Positions 26,391 to 33,365 of a DNA stretch of 64,000 nucleotides are shown piece after piece. The notes beneath the pieces are model-generated. The model worked only from the letters and a program-made list of their open reading frames with translations. It had not been told where the DNA came from and ran no database searches. A program made the translations under genes and the position numbers. This DNA comes from Roseiflexus castenholzii DSM 13941 (GTDB lineage Bacteria > Chloroflexota > Chloroflexia > Chloroflexales > Roseiflexaceae): assembly GCF_000017805.1 (NCBI RefSeq), contig NC_009767.1, positions 2,852,001 to 2,916,000 on the forward strand, in the 5' to 3' direction. Positions within the stretch are counted from its first letter, which is position 1. Every line of letters starts with the position of its first letter.

Positions 26391-27042
26391 GGGCGACCTC
26401 CAGAACATGCACCGGCGGATAGTCCTTCACCGGCTCCGGGATGAACACCTCCTCGCCCTGGTCGGAGAAGAGGGGCAATTCTCGCATCGCGCTATGGCTC
26501 ACCAACTCATGGAAGGCAAAGTCGCGCCGCTTGAGCAGACTGCCATTGACCAGCGACCACTCAGAAAAAATAATCGGCTGCGGCGGGTCCGTGACCGTCT
26601 GCAACGAAAGCGCGTCGCCATGGATGATGTTGCGCCGCAAAATGAAGCGTATCGCTTCCCGGCACTGCGTTTTCGTCTTTTCTCCAAAGAGGCGGGTGTA
26701 GGCCACATCAAACACCTCAAACAGCCGATGGCGGCACTCTTCGACATTATCAGCCAGAATGTCAATCCCGTAGAGCGACGAAACGGCCAGGATCGCGTAA
26801 CGCTCGTATTCTACCTGACTCTTCCCGTAGCGCTGCTCGACGACCCTTAACTTGCGTTCCAGAATTTCCGTGAGAAAGTTTCCGGTTCCACAGGCCGGTT
26901 CCAGAAAGCGCGAGTCAATCCGCTCCGTCTCCTGCTTAACCAGGTCGAGCATGGCATCCACGATGTGCTTTGGCGTGAGCACCTCACCGTAATCGGTCAC
27001 CCGTTTTTTCGATTTCACCTGTGATTTCATATCGTTGCCCAT
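26365..27042 (-). CDS. N6-adenine DNA methylase subunit (HsdM/Eco57I-like, short)
   Basis: The 225-residue protein has YGEVLTPKHIVDAMLDL followed by motif I FLEPACGTGNFLTEILERKL, the standard start of type I and type IIG methylases. No NPPY is present; after a LYGIDILADNVEECRHRL acidic region, only a short C-terminus follows. Either it cooperates with the next gene, which has its own motif I and NPPY, or it is a shortened duplicate. It begins just downstream of a degenerate attC-like site, so the start could have been reset by a cassette junction. Confidence 0.78.
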   Translation of the reverse strand: MGNDMKSQVKSKKRVTDYGEVLTPKHIVDAMLDLVKQETERIDSRFLEPACGTGNFLTEILERKLRVVEQRYGKSQVEYERYAILAVSSLYGIDILADNVEECRHRLFEVFDVAYTRLFGEKTKTQCREAIRFILRRNIIHGDALSLQTVTDPPQPIIFSEWSLVNGSLLKRRDFAFHELVSHSAMRELPLFSDQGEEVFIPEPVKDYPPVHVLEVAHAYDELQP

Positions 27043-27054
27043 TCACGAGCGGAA

Positions 27055-27144
27055 GGCGAACGGCTTGCGCATCACCTGCGACGAGCCGACCCTGAGCGTA
27101 GCGAAGGGAAGGCGAAGCCTGTCGGGTGGATGTGCGTGTGGGGC
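27055..27144 (-). other. attC-like site A (degenerate)
   Basis: Read on -, the site goes from GCCCCAC (27144-27138) to GTTCGCC (27061-27055). Both ends are one or two bases off the attC cores. The inner sequence (CATCCACCCGACAGGCTTCGCC ... GGTGATGCGC) is clearly homologous to the sites at 31465-31553 and 2837-2924. Its loop carries the palindromic word CCCTTCGCTACGCTCAGGG, shared with the site at 31465. It is taken as a decayed attC. Confidence 0.5.
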
Positions 27145-27306
27145 AGCCTTTACGGCCTCAAATACTTTTCGCCAAAGTGCTATCGCTCTTGATTTATGGT
27201 CCATCTTGTCGAAGATGTCAAGAATTGCTGGATCATCGCCAATTTCTGCCAGGCGCCTGTCCACATCTGCATAACTGATGTGCAAAAACCTATCGAATAA
27301 CTGCAA
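27145..27306 (-). CDS. Possible small cassette protein, reading frame uncertain
   Basis: From a TTG at 27306, overlapped upstream by a short ATG frame (MNDQVKEWFAVIR), one frame encodes FDRFLHISYADVDRRLAEIG and continues DDPAILDIFDKMDHKSRAIAL into the attC-like site. The composition looks coding and it lies 9 nt downstream of the methylase gene. The two frames may be one gene broken by a frameshift. The function is unknown; a decayed restriction partner is one possibility. Confidence 0.35.
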
Positions 27307-27314
27307 ACCACTCT

Positions 27315-28424
27315 TTAACCTGATCGTTCATTGTAAAGCCCCTTGTCTACCCGAAACTTTTCTCTCACTTCGTCAAGACTGATCATTTGACCATCAACTT
27401 CGATAAACCAATGCTCCCACCCATTACAGGGCGCATTGTTCATGTAATGGCTACCTGCCTGATGGATGCTGCCTTCGAAGCCGTCCGCAGTACGGAGCCG
27501 AGCATCAGGCTTGATTGTGGCCACTTTCGTTTTGTCTTTTCCAAAAAACAATCGTTGCCCAGGTTGTACATACCCATGTTCGACCAGAACCGAAAACTCC
27601 ACTTTAGGAGCAGATTTGGCTTTGCTCTTTACATCAAACGTCGCAGCGTCAAACATCTCTGGCTGCATTGCGTCAATGCGCTTTTGCGCAATCTGGACAT
27701 ATCGTTTCTCCTTTTCTATTCCAATCCAATTTCGATGCAAACGTTTCGCGACAACACCCGTTGTTCCACTTCCAAAAAATGGGTCAAGCACCACATCACC
27801 GGGATTGCTGGATGACAAAATCACCCGATACAGTAACGCCTCCGGCTTCTGGGTGGAATGGGCTTTATCGCCATGTTCATTTTTTACCCGTTCCGATCCC
27901 GTCGCTAACGGTAAAAGCCACCAGTCAGAACGCATTTGCTTTTCATCGTTCAACCCTTTCATCGCGTAATAGTTGAACGTATATGTTGCATCTTTACCGG
28001 TACTTGCCCAAATGAGGGTTTCATGGGCATTGGTAAAACGGACACCACGAAAATTAGGCATCGGATTTAGTTTTATCCAGATAACATCATTGAGGATCCA
28101 GAACCCTAAATCCTGCATCATGGCCCCAACACGAAAGATATTATGGTACGTTCCGATAACCCAGATGGTGCCGGTTGGTTTCAAGACCCGCTTACACGCC
28201 GTTAACCACGTTCGAGTAAATTCATCATACGCTTGCATCGACTCGAACTTGTCCCAGTCGTCATCGACAGCGTCCACTTTCGTCATATTTGGTCGATGAA
28301 GTTCGTTTTGTAACTGTAAATGATAGGGAGGATCGGCAAAAATAAGGTCAATGGATGTTTCTGGTAACGTATTCAGTATTTCCACACAATCACCTTCAAT
28401 AATCTGATTTAAAGGTAGTGGCAT
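27315..28424 (-). CDS. CcrM/HinfI-type (beta class) adenine-N6 DNA methyltransferase
   Basis: The 369-residue enzyme has beta-class motif order: motif IV FADPPYHLQL (about residues 31-40) precedes motif I DPFFGSGTTGVVAKRL (~210-225). Words shared with CcrM and M.HinfI include KVDAVDDDWDKF, TGTIWVIGTYHNIFRVG, NPMPNFRGVRFTNAHETL and GDKAHSTQKPEALL. This predicts GANTC-like methylation. The ~100-residue C-terminus looks like the RAMA domain of this branch (HQAGSHYMNNAPCNGWEHW). The start at 28424 has GGAG in front. No cognate nuclease is recognisable beside it. Confidence 0.92.
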   Translation of the reverse strand: MPLPLNQIIEGDCVEILNTLPETSIDLIFADPPYHLQLQNELHRPNMTKVDAVDDDWDKFESMQAYDEFTRTWLTACKRVLKPTGTIWVIGTYHNIFRVGAMMQDLGFWILNDVIWIKLNPMPNFRGVRFTNAHETLIWASTGKDATYTFNYYAMKGLNDEKQMRSDWWLLPLATGSERVKNEHGDKAHSTQKPEALLYRVILSSSNPGDVVLDPFFGSGTTGVVAKRLHRNWIGIEKEKRYVQIAQKRIDAMQPEMFDAATFDVKSKAKSAPKVEFSVLVEHGYVQPGQRLFFGKDKTKVATIKPDARLRTADGFEGSIHQAGSHYMNNAPCNGWEHWFIEVDGQMISLDEVREKFRVDKGLYNERSG

Positions 28425-28537
28425 AATGATTACTCCAAACCACACGTATGAGGCGATCCAGTTCTCAGAACGTGTTTTTTATACAAAGAGGGGTATCTGA
28501 CAATACCGGCGGTCTTGTCCAATTCTGTTTTTCAACG

Positions 28538-29032
28538 TCACTCGTCGAACAACCAACGAGTCATTGTCATTAGGCTTTCGCCATCCCACGCCAAGACTCG
28601 TTTGGGATGGACGTAGATATACGGTGAACCTTTGTCAACCTGATATTTCTTTTGGAAAGTACTATCCAGGATATTCCATGTTTCGTCGTCAATTTCGTCA
28701 TCTTGAATAATGTGCGCTGTGCCTTCTATGATAACCACTTTCTCTGCATCAGGCAGGTGAACGGCAATATGCGGGTTGTGCAAGATGTTGTTACCCCATG
28801 CGGTTTGCATGCTTCCTTCAAAGAAGAGACGATGTTCAAACCAAATACCCCAGACAGGCACGACATGAGGACGACCGTTGGGAAATACGGTGCATATCCA
28901 GTAATGTCGAGATTGTGACATTTGCTTGGAGACAAAATCCCAAGAAAGAAGATTTTCCTTTGTTTCGGGCGTGTTATACCCTTGTACTTTTCTTGCGGGT
29001 GTGGCTTCAGGAATAACAATTGGACGCAACAT
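28538..29032 (-). CDS. Pyridoxamine-5'-phosphate-oxidase-like flavin protein
   Basis: The 164-residue protein has the split-barrel flavin-binding fold: SRHYWICTVFPNGRPHVVPV near residue 40, VWGIWFEHRLFFEGSMQTAW, NPHIAVHL and VVIIEGTAHIIQDD. It resembles F420/FMN-dependent PPOX-type oxidoreductases. The ATG at 29032 is selected because a longer frame translates the attC-like site. It is first in a cassette-like interval together with the CcrM-like gene. Confidence 0.85.
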   Translation of the reverse strand: MLRPIVIPEATPARKVQGYNTPETKENLLSWDFVSKQMSQSRHYWICTVFPNGRPHVVPVWGIWFEHRLFFEGSMQTAWGNNILHNPHIAVHLPDAEKVVIIEGTAHIIQDDEIDDETWNILDSTFQKKYQVDKGSPYIYVHPKRVLAWDGESLMTMTRWLFDE

Positions 29033-29081
29033 AGGGCTTGACCGAACTCCACGTTTGTAAAAATTAATTTTGCAAGGAACT

Positions 29082-29141
29082 GCCCAACGATGCGGTTCAG
29101 CCGCCGCTCGAAGGGCGGTCGTCTCAATCCGCAGGTTGGGC
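29082..29141 (-). other. attC site B
   Basis: This 60-bp site is bounded by GCCCAAC and GTTGGGC, perfect matches to RYYYAAC and GTTRRRY. Inside, CTGCGGATTGAG and CTGAACCGCATC form the imperfect second arm, with a short loop of CCGCC...GGCGG. This layout, with cores plus inner boxes and a spacer bulge, is that of a minimal attC. It follows the acetyltransferase gene by 63 nt. Confidence 0.75.
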
Positions 29142-29204
29142 AGGCCCCCCAACAACATATGATATGGAATCTGGGTTCACGATGGTACTCCTACAACGTC
29201 CTTA

Positions 29205-29765
29205 TCACCACAATTCACCTTCACGCCACTCTACGGAAAGTGGTGCATTTGGATCGAGCGGCGGTGTTTTCGGAAGACGTAGAATCATCACCTGTTCTTC
29301 AGCAGGAGATGGCAACAAGTCAGTTTCGGTTCTGATAAACAACGGACCACGCCAAAGCTCCCACCCAAGTCGCTCATAAAACGCGACACTGGATGGAGAA
29401 AGTGCGGCCAATTCATAGTCTCCAATCTCATCCGCAATGCGTTTCATGATGGTTGTTGCAAAACCTCGCTTGCGGTAGGCGGGGTCGGTAGCAACCGCTT
29501 CGATGTACGCTGTGCGCAAGAGAGGACCACTTCCGACTTGCAAATAGCGGGTCACCCAGAGCGCATGGCTGACGAGAAGGCCATTGTGGTATCCAAGAAC
29601 ATGCGTTGCGCCAACAAACGTGTTGAACAGTGGTTCTAAGTCGTCTTCGTAAGCGCGGTTGCAGAGTGCGATGATGGTTTTCCGATCTGTCTCTGACAAG
29701 CATGCGCCTTGAACTCCTTGGATAGTTAGCCGGTTATCACTCAAGATACCGATTGATACTTGCAT
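29205..29765 (-). CDS. AAC(2')-I-like aminoglycoside N-acetyltransferase (GNAT fold)
   Basis: The 186-residue GNAT protein follows AAC(2')-I along its whole length. It has HVLGYHNGLLVSHALWVTRY, then LLRTAYIEAVATDPAYRKRG (ending in the acetyl-CoA R/Q-x-x-G-x-G/A loop), then YELAALSPSSVAFYERLGW and WRGP. It closes with LDPNAPLSVEWREGELW, which parallels the C-terminal CDWRxGDVW of AAC(2') enzymes. It should acetylate the 2'-amine of aminoglycosides, although another amine substrate is possible. It lies between two well-formed attC sites, with its ATG 5 nt after one of them and no clear Shine-Dalgarno sequence. Confidence 0.8.
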   Translation of the reverse strand: MQVSIGILSDNRLTIQGVQGACLSETDRKTIIALCNRAYEDDLEPLFNTFVGATHVLGYHNGLLVSHALWVTRYLQVGSGPLLRTAYIEAVATDPAYRKRGFATTIMKRIADEIGDYELAALSPSSVAFYERLGWELWRGPLFIRTETDLLPSPAEEQVMILRLPKTPPLDPNAPLSVEWREGELW

Positions 29766-29769
29766 ACTT

Positions 29770-29827
29770 GCCCAACGGTTGGTTTCAACAAAAGCTCCTG
29801 TCCGTCCGTTTGCACGCGATGTTAAGC
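29770..29827 (-). other. attC site C
   Basis: This 58-bp site runs from GCTTAAC (29827-29821) to GTTGGGC (29776-29770) on the - strand. Both ends match the attC core consensus. The middle is AT-richer and less paired than in the other sites. It starts 2 nt after the M23 peptidase stop and ends 5 nt before the acetyltransferase start. Confidence 0.7.
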
Positions 29828-29828
29828 G

Positions 29829-30752
29829 CTATAACCGGTCAAGAATGAATTCGATCATTCGCGCTACGATGGCGAACATTCCGAAAAGCGTAAGGAGTAC
29901 AATGAAAACGTTCCAAATAAGATCGAAACCTGTTGGTTTGATGAACTCTGTAGTTTCGATGATCCCTGATGTACAGTGATCAATGTTGCGCACCAGGTAG
30001 TCTCTTTCAACAAACCCTGATACAACACATTCTTTGATGTTACCCTTTGAACGCTCAAAATTCCTAAACTTTACAGGTAAACTTATCGCCGTGTAGAAAT
30101 CTGCCCTATCTTGTAGTTGAAAGTGTAAATGAGGTTCGGAAGAATGCCCCGAATGCCCGCACTCGCCTATCTTCTGCCCTGAGACAACCGTCTCGCCTTT
30201 TTTCACTGTTATGCTGCCTACCTTCAAATGCGCATAAAGTGTATATCTCTCAGTGTCATGCTTTATCAAAACATAGTTTCCGCGTATATCAGGGGTTGTT
30301 ATATCTACCCAACCTTTTCCTGCGAGGAAGTAATCCCTGATGTTATCCCGCACATCTGCCACAACTCCATCTTCTGCTGCAATTATAGATCTGCCAAAAG
30401 CAAAGTAATCTTTTGGTTTTTCTGTACTATCTTGATAAGTTTTTCCAGATTCATCAACAACTACAAAATCATACGCATACCTTTGCCCGACGAGAATCCA
30501 CGAATGGGAAGTTTGTTTGCGAATACCACCATTAACGACCTTCCATGTTCCTTCAAATGGTAGCGCAAAACTCACCGTATCGTCATAGACGACACCTTTG
30601 ATACACGCTCGACCGATGGCGATACATTGTCCTGTGGCTTGTCGTACAGTTTGTACTAAACCATAGGGATTGAAAATTGACCAAATAAAAACCGAGATGA
30701 GATACTCAAAGAATATTTTTAGCGACGTGACAAAAGACATTGCTCTCTCCAT
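29829..30752 (-). CDS. Membrane-anchored M23-type peptidase
   Basis: The 307-residue protein has hydrophobic segments at both ends (LKIFFEYLISVFIWSIF and FDLIWNVFIVLLTLFGMFAIV). Between them is an M23/LytM beta-sheet domain: NYVLIKHDTERYTLYAHLKVG, KKGETVVSGQKIGECGHSG and the HxH motif in EPHLHFQL. The usual first motif HxxxD is replaced by GQRYAYDF, as in some divergent members, with a His ten residues upstream. It may cut peptidoglycan peptides or act without activity. The start at 30752 follows an attC site by 16 nt; a longer frame translates that site. Confidence 0.82.
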   Translation of the reverse strand: MERAMSFVTSLKIFFEYLISVFIWSIFNPYGLVQTVRQATGQCIAIGRACIKGVVYDDTVSFALPFEGTWKVVNGGIRKQTSHSWILVGQRYAYDFVVVDESGKTYQDSTEKPKDYFAFGRSIIAAEDGVVADVRDNIRDYFLAGKGWVDITTPDIRGNYVLIKHDTERYTLYAHLKVGSITVKKGETVVSGQKIGECGHSGHSSEPHLHFQLQDRADFYTAISLPVKFRNFERSKGNIKECVVSGFVERDYLVRNIDHCTSGIIETTEFIKPTGFDLIWNVFIVLLTLFGMFAIVARMIEFILDRL

Positions 30753-30768
30753 TGTTTTAAGGCGAAGC

Positions 30769-30838
30769 GCCCAACGGCGGGCTTCAGGCGCGTTGCGGAG
30801 CGCCAGCGAAGCAACGTCGCTTGCAAACCGTGTTGGGC
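30769..30838 (-). other. attC site D
   Basis: This 70-bp site is bounded by GCCCAAC and GTTGGGC, both perfect core matches. The inner arms (GCAACGCGCCTGAAGCCCGCC and GGTTTGCAAGCGACGTTGC) can fold into a long stem with a GAAGC-type loop. It separates the small membrane protein gene from the M23 peptidase gene. Confidence 0.78.
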
Positions 30839-30940
30839 GGGCTTGTGTGATAAGCAGGACTATCTTACCTTGCTTTCGTTGTGCTCTTAAGATTTCGGTG
30901 ACGATTCGTTTACCTCCATATCCATGTCTCAGCTCAAGTG

Positions 30941-31402
30941 TTACGTCCGCGCTCCGTTGATCTGACTCATCCAGCCGCTGAGATCGGGCACCTGCCAGGC
31001 CATCGCATCCGTCGATCCCTGGGCATTGGTGTACACCACCTTCAGCAGCGGCGTAAAGCGCGATTTGCCCAGAAACGAGGTCGGGTTCTCCAACGACTGA
31101 ATACTTCGGAGCGGGATGCGGAACTCGGTGTTCGGAACCCACATCTCAAAGATGAGATCCGAGTCAGTGAGGATCAACGTGCCATTCCCGCGCATTTGCG
31201 CGACCCCGCGCGACTCCTGTCCAAAGAAGCTGGCGCGGCTGATCTGCCGCGCGGTCGGATAGCGTTCCCGTGCGCTGGCTTCTTTCTTTCGGGCGGTATA
31301 CCTCAGCACCACGAGCACGCCTGCGAAGACCAGCGCGAAGAAAACTGCTAGCCCAAGCAGCAGCATCAGCGCCTGTCCCATACCAGCGAGCGTTGTTTCC
31401 AT
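30941..31402 (-). CDS. Small membrane protein with PH-like domain
   Basis: The 153-residue protein has an N-terminal helix (ALMLLLGLAVFFALVFAGVLVVL) and then a soluble part with RGNGTLILTDSDLIFEMWVP, FRIPLRSIQSLENPTSFLGK and LLKVVYTNAQG. This pattern of strand-turn-strand with I-P-L-x-x-I is like the PH/GRAM-type domains. The start at 31402 has GGAGAG upstream. An in-frame extension would translate attC site E. The function is unknown. Confidence 0.75.
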   Translation of the reverse strand: METTLAGMGQALMLLLGLAVFFALVFAGVLVVLRYTARKKEASARERYPTARQISRASFFGQESRGVAQMRGNGTLILTDSDLIFEMWVPNTEFRIPLRSIQSLENPTSFLGKSRFTPLLKVVYTNAQGSTDAMAWQVPDLSGWMSQINGART

Positions 31403-31464
31403 ACGATCTCTCCTATACTTGAATGGAGAACCCTTGCATGAGGCGGTGTTCTTGAAAGGAGCCC

Positions 31465-31553
31465 GCCTAACGGCCCGCGCATCACCTGCGGCGAGCCGAC
31501 CCTGAGCGTAGCGAAGGGGAGGCGAAGCCGTCAGGTGGAAACACTTGTTAGCC
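31465..31553 (-). other. attC site E
   Basis: This 89-bp site goes from GGCTAAC (31553-31547) to GTTAGGC (31471-31465). The second core is perfect; the first differs at one base. The methylase stop codon TAA lies within GGCTAAC, as often seen in cassettes. Inner arms match those of the sites at 2837-2924 and 27055-27144, and the loop carries CCCTTCGCTACGCTCAGGG. Confidence 0.75.
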
Positions 31554-32492
31554 TGCCTGTTCATGCAAAGCAAACGCCAATTGGACAGGCTTGGCAGCTT
31601 TCGTAGTTTCAACTTTCCCTGCTTCGTGGCCAGGTTTTATCAACAAAGCTTCTTCCATTGAATTTCTGAGATCTTCGGTCGAACCTACATGATAAAAATG
31701 AGTGAAGGTTCTCTCGATTAATCCATCCCAATAGTAAGCAATATGTGGATTTAGGCGATATTTGTTTTCTTTCCACATAGACAACGCAAAACCACACGGC
31801 AAATTCCGAGCAATTATCGCCAAATCAGACGCGTTATCTTCCGACCATTGCTGATAATAATCTGTATGTCTGCCGATGTAAGGCGGGTCAAGATAGACAA
31901 AATCGTCTTCTGTGACATTCTCAAGAATGTGTCGCCAATCTCCAACACAAAACTCCCAATCTTTACTCTGCATGATTTTACGTATCTGTGAAATCTGATT
32001 AACTATCTTAGTCGCATAGGACTGACGAAAGCGGTCTGGTTTACGACAAAACGGAACATTAAACTCCCCCTTACTATTAAAGCGCATTATCCCGTTAAAA
32101 CATGATCTGTTGAGGAAAATGAAGTCTAATGGATCTCCGCTCTTGTTGAAGCGTTCTCTTACTGCGTAATAGTAATCTTCGCCACTGACGAGCAATTTTT
32201 TGCCTTCTGCTGTTAAATACGTTCTTACTTCTTCTGGCGACAAACTCCCATCATAAATCATCTGATACAGCCTGATAATGTGGGGATTGATATCATTGAC
32301 TAATGCACGTTCTGGTTGCACATTGAACAAAACGACACCTGACCCAAGAAACGGTTCTATCCATCGCCCTTTGCCATTCCAGGAGACATTGCTCAAGATG
32401 AATTTGACGAGCTTCGTTTTAATCCCCTGACACTTTATCGGGGGGACAATTACTTGCTTTACTGTGCGCGGTAAACCTTGAAGAACAATCAC
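31548..32492 (-). CDS. EcoRV-type (Dam-like, alpha class) adenine methyltransferase
   Basis: The 314-residue enzyme resembles M.EcoRV throughout: VPPIKCQGIKTKLVKFI, motif I WIEPFLGSGVVLFNV, FLNRSCFNGIMRFNSKGEF and catalytic motif IV YLDPPYIGRHTDYY. M.EcoRV methylates GATATC at the first adenine, and a similar site is expected here. A GTG start at 32492 overlaps (GTGA) the stop of the longer frame that continues the upstream nuclease gene. The stop codon lies inside attC site E. Confidence 0.93.
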   Translation of the reverse strand: MIVLQGLPRTVKQVIVPPIKCQGIKTKLVKFILSNVSWNGKGRWIEPFLGSGVVLFNVQPERALVNDINPHIIRLYQMIYDGSLSPEEVRTYLTAEGKKLLVSGEDYYYAVRERFNKSGDPLDFIFLNRSCFNGIMRFNSKGEFNVPFCRKPDRFRQSYATKIVNQISQIRKIMQSKDWEFCVGDWRHILENVTEDDFVYLDPPYIGRHTDYYQQWSEDNASDLAIIARNLPCGFALSMWKENKYRLNPHIAYYWDGLIERTFTHFYHVGSTEDLRNSMEEALLIKPGHEAGKVETTKAAKPVQLAFALHEQAG

Positions 32493-32590
32493 TTTGCCAA
32501 GACTTTGTATTTCAAATAACTGCGCAAATTGGTATAAGGCGGCCGTTCCAATTCCACTAATCTTGCCATATCTTGGGTCAAGTAATACAT

Positions 32591-33271
32591 TCAGTAGTCA
32601 TCAAAAACATCTTCTCCTAACGAAGCAAACGAGCCAGATCCATTTACAAGCGTATCAATCTCTGTGACTGAACCAATATTCTTGGTATTGCCACTCCCTG
32701 GACGGTCAGACGCAATGCGATATTTTTCTTGAGCAAAGAACTGAAAGTCTCTGATGACAGATGTAATCCGCTCAAGTTCATCGAGAGTGTATCTTCTTCG
32801 CTCGTCAATCAAGTCATCAGTCTTTGAATAAATCACACCCAGAACAAAGTGTCCGCTATAAGAAACGTAGGGAAAAGTTATGTTCTTTGTGCTATTCCTT
32901 TCTCGGAAGTATCCAGTAAAAGCCCCGAGTGTCATACCATTCACGCGGCTACTATCAACTCTGTAAGTACTCTTCAAGTCAAGTGCAAAACGGTGACCAT
33001 CATCATCTACAAAACTTATGTCTGGATAAAAGTTCTGCTGTTCCGATAAGACCATTTTCAAGCCATGCTTTTCTGCGAAGTGCGCAAGCTCTGGGAACAA
33101 CAAAAGTTCCATGATTTTTGAGATAACTTTTGTGTCTGCCGAAATGGTGTAAATGTTCTTGGCTATGTCAATAAACCCCTTGATAATCCAGTCACCATTT
33201 GGAGTGGAAAACGCCGAATTAAACGTATCTACTTCTTTCTGAAGCGCATCCAAAAAATTGTTTTTATCCAT
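32591..33271 (-). CDS. EcoRV-like type II restriction endonuclease (ended early by an in-frame TGA)
   Basis: The 226-residue product aligns by eye with R.EcoRV: QQNFYPDISF and FALDLKSTYR provide the PD...D-x-K catalytic residues (R.EcoRV Asp74, Asp90, Lys92). FTGYFRERNSTKNITFP, HFVLGVIYSK and GSGNTKNIGSV follow. It ends in DDY-TGA at 32591-32593, where R.EcoRV has DYW. The same frame goes on for 33 codons to a stop overlapping the methylase start (32489). The Trp codon has probably mutated to TGA, removing a C-terminal segment that in R.EcoRV helps bind DNA. The product may be inactive. Confidence 0.88.
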   Translation of the reverse strand: MDKNNFLDALQKEVDTFNSAFSTPNGDWIIKGFIDIAKNIYTISADTKVISKIMELLLFPELAHFAEKHGLKMVLSEQQNFYPDISFVDDDGHRFALDLKSTYRVDSSRVNGMTLGAFTGYFRERNSTKNITFPYVSYSGHFVLGVIYSKTDDLIDERRRYTLDELERITSVIRDFQFFAQEKYRIASDRPGSGNTKNIGSVTEIDTLVNGSGSFASLGEDVFDDY

Positions 33272-33305
33272 TGCTGTATTGTACCATCTTGGATTTGGAT
33301 GGGCG

Positions 33306-33365
33306 GGCTAACATGAAGAAGTAGACGAACCGCCTCCGCCTATTCCAGCCAGCGCTCTGTTAGAC
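33306..33365 (-). other. attC-like site F
   Basis: This 60-bp site is bounded on - by GTCTAAC (33365-33359, perfect RYYYAAC) and GTTAGCC (33312-33306, one base off GTTRRRY). The inner boxes GGCTGGAATAGGCGGAGGCGG and CGTCTACTTC are only weakly paired. It lies 35 nt upstream of the EcoRV-like gene and so marks the left border of that cassette. A second, similar GATAGACGGATA word lies at about 33443. Confidence 0.6.
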
